From Flavobacterium chilense (GTDB taxonomy: Bacteria > Bacteroidota > Bacteroidia > Flavobacteriales > Flavobacteriaceae): DNA of 64,000 nucleotides. The notes beneath the pieces were generated by a model. The model was not told the origin of the DNA. It ran no database searches and worked only from the letters and a program-made list of their open reading frames with translations. Each line of letters begins with the position of its first letter. Position 1 is the first letter of the stretch. This document shows positions 15,717 through 25,197 of this stretch, in pieces. The stretch spans positions 248,001 to 312,000 of the forward strand of contig NZ_LSYT01000007.1 in assembly GCF_001602525.1 (NCBI RefSeq), given 5' to 3'. The position numbers and the translations under genes were made by a program.

Positions 15717-17888
15717 TCAGTCAAAAAATTTCGCAATAATGCTATAGAATTCGTCCGGAACAAATGGTTTTGTAATTACATCATTCATTCCAAAAGAAAG
15801 CAGCATATCTCTGTTTTCGTCAAGCGAAATTGCCGTCAAAGCAATAATTGGAGTAGTTTTGTCAAACTCCCGAATTAATTTGGTCGCAGTTGTTCCGTTA
15901 ATTCCGGGTAAATGAACATCCATTAACACCATGTCAAAACGTTTTACTTTCAGGAGTTCAACAGCATCTTCGCCATTATCGATGATTTCACACGAAATTG
16001 CTTTGTTTTCAAGCATTTTACGGGTAATCATCTGATTGATTTTGTTGTCCTCAATCAACAAGATAGATTTGTGTTTTAACTGCTTATCGTTGTAAGGTTT
16101 TGTTTCTTCTGCCACTTCCAGAGGTTCTTTGTTAATCTTAAAATTTAATTTGAAGGTAAAAGTAGATCCTTTGCCTACTTCACTTTTTAGTTTTATTTCG
16201 CCACCCAAAAGCTCGATTAGCTTTTTAACGATTGTAAGTCCTAAACCAGTTCCTCCGTATTTTCGATTTACTTCTATCGATCCTTGTGAGAAACTTTCAA
16301 AAACCGTTTGTAATTTGTCCTCCGGGATACCAATTCCGGTATCCACAATTTCAAAATATATTGTTGCAGTATCTTCTTCCTCGGCGTATAGTTTTGCAAT
16401 AACATTCACATTTCCGTTTTGAGTGAATTTTAAAGCGTTGTTGATTAGGTTTAATATGATTTGAGATATTTTAGTTGGATCACCAATTAAATTATTCGGG
16501 ATCGCTTCGTCTATTTCAAGATTAAAATAGTTTTTATTGGCAGTAGCCAGCTCTTTTAATGAACTTTGGATATTGAATAGTAATTCTTTTAGGTTGAAAC
16601 TAATATTTTCTACTTCGACCTTTGTAGAGTCTATCTTATTTATTTCCAGGATTTCATTAATAAAAGTAGTAAGATAGTTTCCGGAGAACTTCAAAGATTC
16701 TAAATATTTTAATTGTGTTTTTTTAGGATTGTCTTCCAGAAGTAAATGTGTAATTCCGTTAATCGCATTAAGCGGAGTCCGGAGTTCATGACTTACAGTC
16801 GATAAAAATTCAGATCTTGCTTTTGAGGCTTTTTCGGCCTTATTTTTAGCCAGAATAAGTTCTTTATTTTTTTCTCTTAAAAGTAAATTATTCTGATTTC
16901 GGATGATATTGTTTTTATACAAAGCTAAACTCAAAAGCGATAAAATCGAAATAAGGGCAATGGCTAAAATACTCACCAATTTAGAGTAACGATAGGTTTT
17001 TAACTGGATTTTTTCTTCGCTTTCGCGTTTAATCGTATTACTTAAAGACTCATTTTTCTTGAATTTTTCAAACTCATTTTGATCCAGTTTTGAATTTTTT
17101 AATTTTAGAATATAATTTTCTAACTGATAGTGTTCGTCTAAATACGAATAAGCAAGATCAAAATCTCTATTCTGTTTGTAATACTGACTTATGGCTAAGA
17201 CAATTTTTGATTTTTGAACCAGATTATTGCTTTTGGCATTATAATCTAGCGCATTATCAAAATAAATCATTGTCGAATCATTTCTTTTGAGCTGGGTTTC
17301 AATCAAACCAAGCTGATAGTAAGAATCTGCTTTAGTCTTTAGAATGAATGGGTTGTCTGGTTTTTTTGTTATTTTACGAAAAAGCTCTGATGCCAATGAT
17401 AAATCTTTGTTTGCCTTAAAAGCTATGGCTTTTTTGTAATTTAAGACCTGAGCATGATCAGCAATTTTTAATTCATCTAAAAGAGCTGTGGCTTTTTTGT
17501 AGTAAATGTCGGCAGTGTCATAATTGCCCTTTGCAGTATTGGTTACGCCAATATAATGTAACGCCAGAGCTTTGGTACAGGTTGGTTTTACCTTGTCAAA
17601 CAAAGAAACACTTTTATGAAAATTTTTAAGTGCTTCTTCGTAGTTTTTTTGGTTGTAGTAAATTTTACCAAGCTTAAAAGTTTGATTGGCTAAATTCTCT
17701 TCCTGGTGATTGGTTTCGCAAAAATCAATTGATTTTTTGGTGTAGAAAAGTGCCTGATTGTATTTTTTATTATTAAGATTTGTATCTACGAGTTTGTTAT
17801 AATAGAAAACACTATCTGTACTCTTTTTAGTCTGAGAGTACAAAAACGAATTAAGAAAACAAAAAACAATAATAAAGTGGTATTTCAT
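15717..17888 (-). CDS. Hybrid sensor histidine kinase with TPR sensor region
   Basis: I start it at the second Met (MKYHFIIVF), which opens a signal peptide ending in FLYSQ. Order: tetratricopeptide-like repeats in the periplasm (about 25-275), a membrane segment near 300-325, a short coiled coil, HisKA with the phospho-acceptor His in FLSTVSHELRTPLNAI, an HATPase domain (NLINNALKFT, DTGIGIP, GGTGLGLTI), and a C-terminal receiver domain with the Asp in LMDVHLPGI and Lys in ITKPF. No output domain or separate regulator follows, so phosphate must pass to a distant partner. It starts about 26 bp after gap and is probably co-transcribed with it. Confidence 0.92.
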   Translation of the reverse strand: MKYHFIIVFCFLNSFLYSQTKKSTDSVFYYNKLVDTNLNNKKYNQALFYTKKSIDFCETNHQEENLANQTFKLGKIYYNQKNYEEALKNFHKSVSLFDKVKPTCTKALALHYIGVTNTAKGNYDTADIYYKKATALLDELKIADHAQVLNYKKAIAFKANKDLSLASELFRKITKKPDNPFILKTKADSYYQLGLIETQLKRNDSTMIYFDNALDYNAKSNNLVQKSKIVLAISQYYKQNRDFDLAYSYLDEHYQLENYILKLKNSKLDQNEFEKFKKNESLSNTIKRESEEKIQLKTYRYSKLVSILAIALISILSLLSLALYKNNIIRNQNNLLLREKNKELILAKNKAEKASKARSEFLSTVSHELRTPLNAINGITHLLLEDNPKKTQLKYLESLKFSGNYLTTFINEILEINKIDSTKVEVENISFNLKELLFNIQSSLKELATANKNYFNLEIDEAIPNNLIGDPTKISQIILNLINNALKFTQNGNVNVIAKLYAEEEDTATIYFEIVDTGIGIPEDKLQTVFESFSQGSIEVNRKYGGTGLGLTIVKKLIELLGGEIKLKSEVGKGSTFTFKLNFKINKEPLEVAEETKPYNDKQLKHKSILLIEDNKINQMITRKMLENKAISCEIIDNGEDAVELLKVKRFDMVLMDVHLPGINGTTATKLIREFDKTTPIIALTAISLDENRDMLLSFGMNDVITKPFVPDEFYSIIAKFFD

Positions 17889-17914
17889 GTATGGCAATGC
17901 TTTTACAATGAATC

Positions 17915-18913
17915 TTATGTTTTTCTTATACGCAAAATCAAATCGATTAACCTTGATGAATAGCCAATTTCGTTATCGTACCAACCCACAACTTTTACCA
18001 TTTTGTCAATGACAGAAGTTAATTGTGCATCAAACAAACACGAATGTGTATTACCAATTACATCAACAGAAACGATAGGATCTTCTGTATAATCTAATAT
18101 TCCTTTTAAATTTGTTTTTGAGGCTTCTTGAAATGCTTTATTTATTTCTTCAATCGTAACAGCACGTTTTACATTAAACGTGATATCTGTCAATGAACCA
18201 TCAGGAACAGGAACTCTAATTCCGCAACCCCCGATTTTTTCATGCAATTTAGGAAAAATTTTTGTTAATGCCTTAGCTGCACCTGTAGTTGTTGGAACAA
18301 TTGACTGACTTGCGCCTCGCGCGCGGCGTAAATCCTTATGTGGCTGGTCGTGAAGACTTTGGTCTGTAGTGTAAGAATGTATCGTTGTAATATAGGCCTG
18401 TTCAATTCCGCATAATTCTTCGATGATTTTTATCATCGGAGCTGCATTATTTGTGGTACAACTTGCATTGGAGACTATGTTCTCATTTCCGTCCAGAATA
18501 TTTTCATTTACTCCTAAAACTACTGTTTTGATGGTATCAACTTCTGAAGGCGCAGAAAGGATTACTTTTTTAGCTCCCGCTTCGATATGCGCATTCAGTT
18601 CTTCATGCGTTTTATATTTTCCGGTTGATTCTATTACAAAATCAATATTGTGGCTTTTCCAGTCTAAATTTGAAATGCTTTTTTCATGAAAAAACAAATA
18701 ATGATTATCATCGACAATAATTCCTTTTTCGTCATGACTAACTTTAAAAGGCAAAACTCCGTGAATGCTGTCGTATTTTATCAAATGCGACATAGTTTTG
18801 TTATCAGCAATGTCATTGATTGCAACGACTTCAATTTCAGGATGGTTTAGAAGTAAACGAAATAAATTTCTACCAATTCTTCCAAAACCGTTAATGGCAA
18901 TTCTAGTTTTCAA
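17915..18913 (-). CDS. gap: Type I glyceraldehyde-3-phosphate dehydrogenase
   Basis: A 332-residue glycolytic/gluconeogenic enzyme. The NAD-binding start is NGFGRIGRNLFRLL with AINDIAD after beta-2. The catalytic Cys is in SNASCTTNNAAP and the catalytic His in TTIHSYTTDQ. The residues after the active site are NNAAP where many GAPDHs have NCLAP; I read this as a lineage variant, not a defect. Many flavobacteria carry more than one gap gene, so this may be a secondary paralogue. It lies between lipA and a histidine kinase gene on the same strand. Confidence 0.94.
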   Translation of the reverse strand: MKTRIAINGFGRIGRNLFRLLLNHPEIEVVAINDIADNKTMSHLIKYDSIHGVLPFKVSHDEKGIIVDDNHYLFFHEKSISNLDWKSHNIDFVIESTGKYKTHEELNAHIEAGAKKVILSAPSEVDTIKTVVLGVNENILDGNENIVSNASCTTNNAAPMIKIIEELCGIEQAYITTIHSYTTDQSLHDQPHKDLRRARGASQSIVPTTTGAAKALTKIFPKLHEKIGGCGIRVPVPDGSLTDITFNVKRAVTIEEINKAFQEASKTNLKGILDYTEDPIVSVDVIGNTHSCLFDAQLTSVIDKMVKVVGWYDNEIGYSSRLIDLILRIRKT

Positions 18914-18936
18914 ACTTTCTGTGTATTCGGTTAATG

Positions 18937-18978
18937 GTCTGTTTGTTCAATTGATTTTTCTCAATCAAACAAACAGAC
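18937..18978. other. Long hairpin between lipA and gap
   Basis: An 18-base stem with two mismatches, GTCTGTTTGTT...AACAAACAGAC, and a 6-base loop lies in the 76-bp gap between the two genes. There is no T-run on the minus strand after it, so it may process or attenuate the lipA-gap transcript more than terminate it. Confidence 0.6.
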
Positions 18979-18989
18979 GATTAGGTTTT

Positions 18990-19856
18990 TTATAAAATAT
19001 GTTTTTGTGCTTTGTATGAAGAACGCACTAATGGTCCGCTTTCAACATGACGGAAACCTAATTCAAGACCAAATTTTTCGTATTTGGCAAATTGATCAGG
19101 CGTTATAAATTCTTTTACAGGTAAATGTTTTTTACTTGGCTGAAGATATTGGCCAATAGTAACAACATCAACATTTGCATTGCGTAAATCTGTCATGGTC
19201 TGGAAAACTTCTTCTTCAGTTTCTCCAAGGCCTAACATGATTCCGGATTTTGTTCTGTTGATTCCTTTTTCTTTCAGGTAACGTAAAACTTCTAAACTAC
19301 GATCGTATTTAGCCTGAATACGAACTTCACGGGTCAAACGGCGAACCGTTTCAACATTGTGAGATACAACTTCAGGATTTGCTTCTACAATACGATCCAG
19401 ATTTCTTTCGATTCCCTGAAAATCAGGAATTAAAGTTTCAAGAGTAGTATTTGGGTTCATTCGGCGTATTGCCTTTACGGTTTCAATCCAGATAATAGAT
19501 CCGCCGTCTTTCAGGTCGTCTCTGTCCACACTTGTAATTACAGCATGTTTAATATTCATTATTTTTATCGAACGCGCTACTTTTTCAGGTTCGTCCCAGT
19601 CTACTGTTTCGGGTCTGCCGGTTTTTACACCACAAAATCCGCAGGAACGTGTACAAACGTTTCCTAAAATCATAAAAGTTGCGGTACCTTCTCCCCAGCA
19701 TTCTCCCATATTTGGGCAGCTTCCTGAGGTGCAGATTGTGTTTAAGCTGTATTTGTCGACTAAACCACGAAGTTCAGTATATTTTTGTCCAATAGGAAGT
19801 TTAACTTTTAACCATTTAGGTTTTGCAGGCGGTATATTTTCAATGACTGTTTCCAT
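18990..19856 (-). CDS. lipA: Lipoyl synthase LipA
   Basis: A 288-residue radical-SAM enzyme that inserts two sulfurs into protein-bound octanoate to make lipoyl groups. The auxiliary cluster motif is C42, C47 and C53 (CTSGSCPNMGEC) and the radical-SAM motif is C68, C72 and C75 (CTRSCGFC). The C-terminal block ESGPLVRSSYKA carries the conserved RSSY. Length is normal. A minus-strand TATCTTTG box (19875-19882) sits 19 bp before the ATG. Confidence 0.97.
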   Translation of the reverse strand: METVIENIPPAKPKWLKVKLPIGQKYTELRGLVDKYSLNTICTSGSCPNMGECWGEGTATFMILGNVCTRSCGFCGVKTGRPETVDWDEPEKVARSIKIMNIKHAVITSVDRDDLKDGGSIIWIETVKAIRRMNPNTTLETLIPDFQGIERNLDRIVEANPEVVSHNVETVRRLTREVRIQAKYDRSLEVLRYLKEKGINRTKSGIMLGLGETEEEVFQTMTDLRNANVDVVTIGQYLQPSKKHLPVKEFITPDQFAKYEKFGLELGFRHVESGPLVRSSYKAQKHIL

Positions 19857-20187
19857 ATATCAAAATTCAAAGTACAAAGATACGGAATGTAGTTTATTTG
19901 ATGATTTGTTTAAGATTTAATTTGGTAGAAGGATTTAGGTAGTTTTAACAAACTGTTTTTTATAATTGTTTTGTGCGGATGTTAAAATCTTGTCTTTTAA
20001 ATAGCAATAGAGATCTAATAAATAGTTTTTGTTTGATAAATTATGCCAGATGAATAATTTGCTGTAGCAGGTTGATTTTTACTCATTTAAAAATTATACC
20101 TTTAATTGTTAAAAAAATAACTTTAAAGGAATAAAAATGAAATTTGATTTGTAGTACATTTGATGTTAAATTGTAATAGTATAAAAC
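19857..20187. other. Non-coding gap between divergent lipA and M48 protease genes
   Basis: This 331-bp AT-rich stretch holds the lipA -7 box TATCTTTG (minus strand, 19875-19882) and a plus-strand TACATTTG box (20155-20162) for the protease gene. I see no gene, repeat or RNA in the middle. Confidence 0.6.
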
Positions 20188-21054
20188 ATGAAAAAGAAAT
20201 TTATTGTATTGGGAGTTTTGTTTGCCACTTTTGGTTTTACTAGAATGAATGCCCAAATTAATTTTGGCGAAAAAGCGATGGGAGCCGTTCAAAAAGGAAT
20301 TAGTGGTTTTACTTTTAGTAATGCTGATGCAGCTGCATTGTCTAAAGCTGCGGTTGATAAAATGGATACTGAGCATGAAGTAGCAACAGCAACAGATCCT
20401 TACACTTTACGTCTAAACAGAGTTTTTGGAAAACATACAGCTGGCGAAGGTTATACTTTAAACTATAAAGTATATAAATTAAAAGAAGTCAATGCATTTG
20501 CAACTGCTGACGGAAGTGTGCGTGTATATTCCGGATTAATGGATATTATGGATGATAACGAGTTACTTGCCGTTATTGGGCACGAAATTGGTCACGTTGC
20601 CAATCACGATTCGCAAGATGCAATCAAAGCTGCTTACAGAAAAGAAGCTTTGATAGATGGAGCTGCCTCACAATCGGCAACAATTGCGAGTGTTACGGAT
20701 AGTCAGTTAGGAAAAATTGGTAGTGCAATAATAGACAGCAAGTTTAGCCGTAAGCAAGAATCAGAAGCAGATTTGTTCTCGTACAATTTTTTAAAGAAAA
20801 ACGGATACAACGTAAATGCTGAAGAATCTGCCTTTAGGATCCTGGCAAAAATGAGTGAAGGAGCAGAATCTTCTTTTATTGATCAAATGATGAGTTCGCA
20901 TCCGGATTCTAAGAAAAGAGCTGATGATGCAAAAGCAAGAGCAGAAAAAGATGGTTTGTATAAGCCTTATGTGCAACAAAAAATTGTAAACACTGCACCA
21001 GTAACAACTAAGAAAGCTACAACGACTAAAAAAACAACTACAAAAAAGAAATAG
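20188..21054 (+). CDS. Secreted M48-family zinc metalloprotease
   Basis: A 288-residue protein with a signal peptide (about 1-22, ending MNAQ). The catalytic motif is HEIGH at 132-136, with the third zinc ligand Glu in ESEADLFSYNF. This is the compact M48 (BepA/LoiP-like) type without membrane helices, expected in the periplasm and linked in other bacteria to outer-membrane protein quality control. The C-terminal 20 residues are a Thr/Lys-rich tail (TTKKATTTKKTTTKKK), unusual and probably disordered. It is monocistronic and ends at a bidirectional terminator. Confidence 0.92.
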   Translation: MKKKFIVLGVLFATFGFTRMNAQINFGEKAMGAVQKGISGFTFSNADAAALSKAAVDKMDTEHEVATATDPYTLRLNRVFGKHTAGEGYTLNYKVYKLKEVNAFATADGSVRVYSGLMDIMDDNELLAVIGHEIGHVANHDSQDAIKAAYRKEALIDGAASQSATIASVTDSQLGKIGSAIIDSKFSRKQESEADLFSYNFLKKNGYNVNAEESAFRILAKMSEGAESSFIDQMMSSHPDSKKRADDAKARAEKDGLYKPYVQQKIVNTAPVTTKKATTTKKTTTKKK

Positions 21055-21072
21055 TAGTTTTGAATTTAAATA

Positions 21073-21105
21073 AAAAACGGCAGATTGTAAAATCTGCCGT
21101 TTTTG
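21073..21105. terminator. Bidirectional terminator
   Basis: A 9-bp perfect stem CGGCAGATT/AATCTGCCG with a GTAA loop (21078-21099), A-rich on the left and T-rich on the right, between convergent genes. Confidence 0.9.
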
Positions 21106-21115
21106 TATTATATAA

Positions 21116-21496
21116 TTAACCTAAAACATGATGTGCTAAAACCTTTTGCACTTCGTAAACGTTTACAGATTTATTAAATTGTTTTACAATACTTGGATTT
21201 AATTCGCTTGAAACCCAGATTTTTAATTCGGCATCAAGATCAAATGTTCCGGCAGTTTCTACACTAAAACGAGTAATGTTTTTGTAAACAATTGATTTGT
21301 ATTCTGTTTTGCTGCCTGTTATTCCCTGTACATCAACTAAAATTAATCTTTTGTTGGTAAAAATAAAAGTATCACGGATTAGTTTAAAACCCATTTCAAT
21401 TTCTTCTCTGTCAGTTAAAAGCTGTCCGTATTTTTTAAGTAAATCTTCCTGGCTAACTGTACCTGCATTACCCATAAGGGCCGAAAATATTCCCAT
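21116..21496 (-). CDS. PH domain-containing protein (PF08000-like)
   Basis: A 126-residue single bacterial PH domain. Typical blocks are the opening LLKKYGQLLTDREEIEMGFKLIRDTFIFTNKRLILVD and the middle KTEYKSIVYKNITRFSVETAGTFDLDAELKIW. It is soluble, with no signal peptide or membrane segment. Function of these small proteins is not established. A minus-strand TACTTTTG box at 21543-21550 is the likely promoter. Confidence 0.88.
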   Translation of the reverse strand: MGIFSALMGNAGTVSQEDLLKKYGQLLTDREEIEMGFKLIRDTFIFTNKRLILVDVQGITGSKTEYKSIVYKNITRFSVETAGTFDLDAELKIWVSSELNPSIVKQFNKSVNVYEVQKVLAHHVLG

Positions 21497-21560
21497 TTCT
21501 TAGTTTTTTATTTGATTGATTTAAATTCCGTCTAAGGAGCAGCAAAAGTAATTGATTTTG

Positions 21561-22298
21561 TTAAATTTTTAGACTTGCTTTAAATTTAATTAAAAGAGGA
21601 CTTATCAGTAATGAAATCATAAAAGCTGAAATTACTGTTACAATAGTATTTCCCAAATTGAGATATTTTAGATAACCTAAAAATCTTAGAATGGAGATTG
21701 TAAAAGTCAGGATTACAACCATTATCCAGTATTGCTTATGAATAGCTGACGGCTGTGTTGTATTTTTTGGAAGTGCAAAAAAGGATGCAATGATGATAAT
21801 AGCACCAATTGCAGTACTTAAATGCTGAGCCAGTTTCCAGAACGGAATTTCGTTGCCTAAAACCGTAATGCAGTTTTTTAATTCGGTAATGTGTGTTGTA
21901 AAATAACCCTGCTGATGTGTAAAACCATCCCAAAATAAATGTGAAAGAATTCCGATTAATGCTGAAATTACTATAGCCACCCAGTTCTCCTTAAAATAAT
22001 GATTCCAGTTGAATGAAGTGAAAATGAATACTCTTGATTTTATGAAGCTAGGCGAATTAAAGAATAAATCATTTCGGACCACATTATGAAAAAGAAAAGA
22101 AAGTAAAAGAACTAAAAGTAAATCAAACCAAAAAACGCCATAAAGAGTATGGCTGTAATTACTTTGAACTTTCATTCGGATAAAATATTCGAAATCAGGA
22201 GCCATACTGCCAATAATAAGACTAGTAAGAGAAAACCATTTTTTATGAAAATATCTGAAAGGCAGTATTATTGCCGGATGAGAAAAGGTAAATGGCAT
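21561..22298 (-). CDS. DUF4184 family membrane protein
   Basis: A 245-residue membrane protein. The N-terminal block PFTFSHPAIILPF, the GSMAPDFEYFIRM segment and the later LSHLFWDGFTHQQGYF are typical of DUF4184. About five hydrophobic segments follow. The conserved His/Asp residues (SHP, APDFE, SHLFWDGFTH) resemble those of metal-dependent membrane hydrolases such as YdjM/LexA-regulated proteins, but no activity is known. Confidence 0.88.
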   Translation of the reverse strand: MPFTFSHPAIILPFRYFHKKWFSLTSLIIGSMAPDFEYFIRMKVQSNYSHTLYGVFWFDLLLVLLLSFLFHNVVRNDLFFNSPSFIKSRVFIFTSFNWNHYFKENWVAIVISALIGILSHLFWDGFTHQQGYFTTHITELKNCITVLGNEIPFWKLAQHLSTAIGAIIIIASFFALPKNTTQPSAIHKQYWIMVVILTFTISILRFLGYLKYLNLGNTIVTVISAFMISLLISPLLIKFKASLKI

Positions 22299-22441
22299 TT
22301 AAGTATATTAATTTGATGGTTCTTATTTAATGAAAAGTAAAAGTAGTTAAATAAAAACATACAGGTTTAACGATTAAGAGATTAAGAAAAATCAAGTATG
22401 ACCTTAACTTTCTTAATCTCTCAATGATTTAATTTTTTTAT

Positions 22442-22475
22442 AAAAAAAAGCAGAACCTGAGTTCTGCTTTTCTAT
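22442..22475 (-). terminator. Terminator after the TonB gene
   Basis: An 11-bp stem AAAAGCAGAAC/GTTCTGCTTTT with a CTGA loop (22446-22471), followed on the minus strand by further T residues. Confidence 0.9.
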
Positions 22476-22480
22476 TGTTA

Positions 22481-23311
22481 TTATTCAGCTTCCGTTTTTA
22501 TTGTTATTGGAAGATTATATGCAGTTCGTACCGCTTTTCCGTTTAATACTCCCGGAATCCATTTTGTTTTTAATGATTTTAAAACTCTGATAGCTTCTTT
22601 TCCAATTCCGTAACCAGGATCATTTTTTACCATGATGTCTGTAATTGAACCGTCTCTTTCGATTACAAAAGAAACATAAACTCGTAATGTTTTTTCAGCG
22701 TCCAATTCCGGTCTGTTGAAATTGTTTCCAACATACGTATAGAATTTAGCCATACCTCCAGGGAATTCCGGTAATTTATCAAGCGCATTTACTGGAAGAA
22801 CAGTGGTTCCCGGATCAGTAACTTCTGTAACTACAGTATTGGTAGTACCATTTCCAGGTATCGGATTTTCTCCAATTCCATTTCCCGGAGTAGCATTTTC
22901 AATAACAGTAGTATTTTGTGCATTAGTTGCAATGTTGTCTACTGCCTGTTCAGTGGTCACTACAACAGGATGCGATAATTGACTCAAATCTGTTGCCGGA
23001 GTTGCTGCTGCAGCTTGCTGTTGTGGTATAACCGGTGCTGGCTGTTCAGGTTGTACCGGAATAGGAGTAAGATCTACAGGAGTTAATGGTACACTAAGAA
23101 CAGGGTCAGTCTCAATAACTGAATCAGACTTAAGTTTGTTAATCAGCATCGATACGCTTCCCAAAGTTGCCAGTAATAGCAAGCCCACAAATAGTGCGGT
23201 GATAGTTGTTTTGGAATTCTCCTGGCGTAATTGATACGCTCCGTACTCTTTGTTTTTGTTTTCGAAAACAAGATTGGTCCAGCTTGTTTCGTAGATACTT
23301 GATTTAGACAT
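22481..23311 (-). CDS. TonB-family energy transducer
   Basis: A 276-residue protein. It has a cytoplasmic N-terminus (ENKNKEYGAYQLRQ, typical of Bacteroidota TonB), one membrane helix at about 37-58, a Pro/Val/Thr-rich periplasmic linker (about 75-175), and a C-terminal TonB domain (FPGG...RVYVSFVIERDGSI...KWIPGVLNGKAVRTAYNLPI). It should couple proton-motive force to outer-membrane receptors. No ExbB/ExbD genes are adjacent, so it must use distant partners. It is preceded by an ECF sigma factor gene on the same strand, with a 155-bp gap. Confidence 0.93.
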   Translation of the reverse strand: MSKSSIYETSWTNLVFENKNKEYGAYQLRQENSKTTITALFVGLLLLATLGSVSMLINKLKSDSVIETDPVLSVPLTPVDLTPIPVQPEQPAPVIPQQQAAAATPATDLSQLSHPVVVTTEQAVDNIATNAQNTTVIENATPGNGIGENPIPGNGTTNTVVTEVTDPGTTVLPVNALDKLPEFPGGMAKFYTYVGNNFNRPELDAEKTLRVYVSFVIERDGSITDIMVKNDPGYGIGKEAIRVLKSLKTKWIPGVLNGKAVRTAYNLPITIKTEAE

Positions 23312-23466
23312 GATTTATGGATTTTAAGGTTAAGTAACATTAAATCATAAGCAGTAAGGTTTTGGTTTTAGCTAACAACGCAAGTGTTGTTGTTTTAGTG
23401 TGTGAATAATTTATTTTTTTAAGAATAAATACATGGATACTTTATTCTTTACTTAAAGATAATAAA

Positions 23467-24018
23467 TTATCTATTACGTTCGATAATTTCTGCTAATAAT
23501 TTTTTAGCGCGAAGTAATTTTACTTTAACGTTGCTTAACGGCTCGTCTATTTTTAAGGCTATTTCCTGGTAAGTCATTTCCTGAAAGTAACGCAACTGGA
23601 TTACTTCCTGATAATGTGGTTTTAATTCTTTAATGCAGAGAAGTAAGCGCGAAAGGTTTTGCTCTTTAATTAATGCATCTTCTGCAGATGGGGTAGTGTC
23701 AGCAATATTATAAGCCTGCTGATCTTCGGCATCAGTAATTTCTATAAAAAGACTGGTTTTCTTTTTACGTAATAAATCAATGTAAACATTTTTTGCAATA
23801 GCAATTAGCCAGGTGTTGAATTGAAATTCAGGATTGTAACTGGCAATTTTATCAAAAGCTTTAGAGAAAGTTTCGATGGTAATATCTTCGGCAATCGTTT
23901 CGTTTTCAGTACGCTTTAGCATAAAGCCGTACACTTCATTCCAAAAATAATCTAATAAAAAAGTAAAGGCGATCTGATCGCCTTTTTTAGCTTTTTCTAT
24001 TTTAGAATTTATTTCCAA
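23467..24018 (-). CDS. ECF-type RNA polymerase sigma factor
   Basis: A 183-residue sigma-70 family protein. Region 2 is at about 10-75 (DQIAFTFLLDYFWNEVYGFMLKRTENETIAEDITIETFSKAFDKI) and region 4 at about 120-180 (LKPHYQEVIQLRYFQEMTYQEIALKIDEPLSNVKVKLLRAKKLL). The start overlaps the end of the glycosyltransferase gene by 10 bp, which implies translational coupling. No anti-sigma factor gene is next to it, so its control is not evident. Confidence 0.93.
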   Translation of the reverse strand: MEINSKIEKAKKGDQIAFTFLLDYFWNEVYGFMLKRTENETIAEDITIETFSKAFDKIASYNPEFQFNTWLIAIAKNVYIDLLRKKKTSLFIEITDAEDQQAYNIADTTPSAEDALIKEQNLSRLLLCIKELKPHYQEVIQLRYFQEMTYQEIALKIDEPLSNVKVKLLRAKKLLAEIIERNR

Positions 24019-25115
24019 TATACAGGTTTTGAAAAGATATTAGTTATAAAGATATTAATTTGTGTCAATATAAGCACGATTTCGACAACAGGAAACCAAA
24101 TTTTAAGGTCATTTTCTTTCAATTTACCAGCTGAGAACCCAACAACAATCCAGGCAACTGTGTAACGGGTTGCCAAAATAGCCAATACAGCAATCCATTG
24201 AAACTGGAAAGCCAGCAGGATGGTAACGGATATAAAGAAAAATAACTGTGATATGAAGAAAAGCCCTAACTGCATTTTGTCAAAAAACTTATAGTATTGT
24301 GCAGTAGAGATATGTCTTCTTTTTTGGGTAAACCATTCTCTGTATGTTTCTTTTGGTTTCGAATAAGTAAAACTTTCCGGTGTATAAGAAATAGTAGTAT
24401 TGTTTTTATTGGCTGCCTGATTGATAAATAAATCATCATCACCAGATCGAACCTGAATATGTTCTATAAAACCATTTACATTAAAAAACTCTTCTTTTTT
24501 ATAAGCCAAATTTCGTCCAACACCCATATATGGAAGTCCTAATTTAGCCCATGAAAAATATTGTACTGCTGTTAAAACGGTTTCAAAACGAATGATCTTA
24601 TTCAGGAAAGAACGCTCTATTTTCTCGTAACCACCATAACCTAAAACAATTGTTTTGTTCATAGTAAATTGAGAGGTCATGGCAGTAATCCATTGTTTTG
24701 AAGTTGGATAACAATCAGCATCTGTAAATAATAAATACTCTTTTTTTGAAGCTTTGATTCCTAATGTCAGAGCGTATTTTTTATTACCCCAAAAAGCTTC
24801 GTTATTTTGAACTTTTACCAGACGAATGTTTGAGTATTGTTTTTCAAATTCTTCAAAAGCTTCTAAGGTTTCGTCGCTTGAAGCATCATCAATTAAAACT
24901 ATTTCAAAGTCAGGATAATCTTGCTCTGCTAATAACGGAATGAATTTTTTTACGTTCTCTTCTTCGTTTTTAGCGCAAACAATCACGGAAACAGGTAGTT
25001 TTTTTTGTGTAATTTCTTGTGGTTTAGCAAAAGCAAACTTTCCAAAAATTCCTAAATAGTAGAAAACCTGGATAAAAACAATAGCAATAAAAAAGTAAAA
25101 TAAAGTTATAAGCAT
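24009..25115 (-). CDS. Family 2 glycosyltransferase, membrane-bound
   Basis: A 368-residue GT-A fold enzyme. An N-terminal membrane helix (about 3-25) is followed by VSVIVCAKNEEENV, the nucleotide-binding VLIDDASSDET, and the metal-binding TDADCYP. Acceptor-side motifs are SGDDDLF and the KRRHIST segment (QxxRW-like). Two or three membrane helices end the protein. Donor and acceptor are not identifiable. A minus-strand TACATTTG box lies at 25154-25161. It overlaps the sigma factor gene downstream. Confidence 0.92.
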   Translation of the reverse strand: MLITLFYFFIAIVFIQVFYYLGIFGKFAFAKPQEITQKKLPVSVIVCAKNEEENVKKFIPLLAEQDYPDFEIVLIDDASSDETLEAFEEFEKQYSNIRLVKVQNNEAFWGNKKYALTLGIKASKKEYLLFTDADCYPTSKQWITAMTSQFTMNKTIVLGYGGYEKIERSFLNKIIRFETVLTAVQYFSWAKLGLPYMGVGRNLAYKKEEFFNVNGFIEHIQVRSGDDDLFINQAANKNNTTISYTPESFTYSKPKETYREWFTQKRRHISTAQYYKFFDKMQLGLFFISQLFFFISVTILLAFQFQWIAVLAILATRYTVAWIVVGFSAGKLKENDLKIWFPVVEIVLILTQINIFITNIFSKPVYWK

Positions 25116-25153
25116 CTGTTTTAATGTCTTTTAATTTTTGAATCTTGCGAGTG

Positions 25154-25161
25154 CAAATGTA
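25154..25161 (-). promoter_or_regulatory. -7 box for the glycosyltransferase-sigma factor operon
   Basis: It reads TACATTTG on the minus strand, matching TAnnTTTG, 38 bp before the ATG at 25115. Confidence 0.45.
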
Positions 25162-25197
25162 CTTATGAATTCCTAGATTTCAATGGCTAAACCCTAT

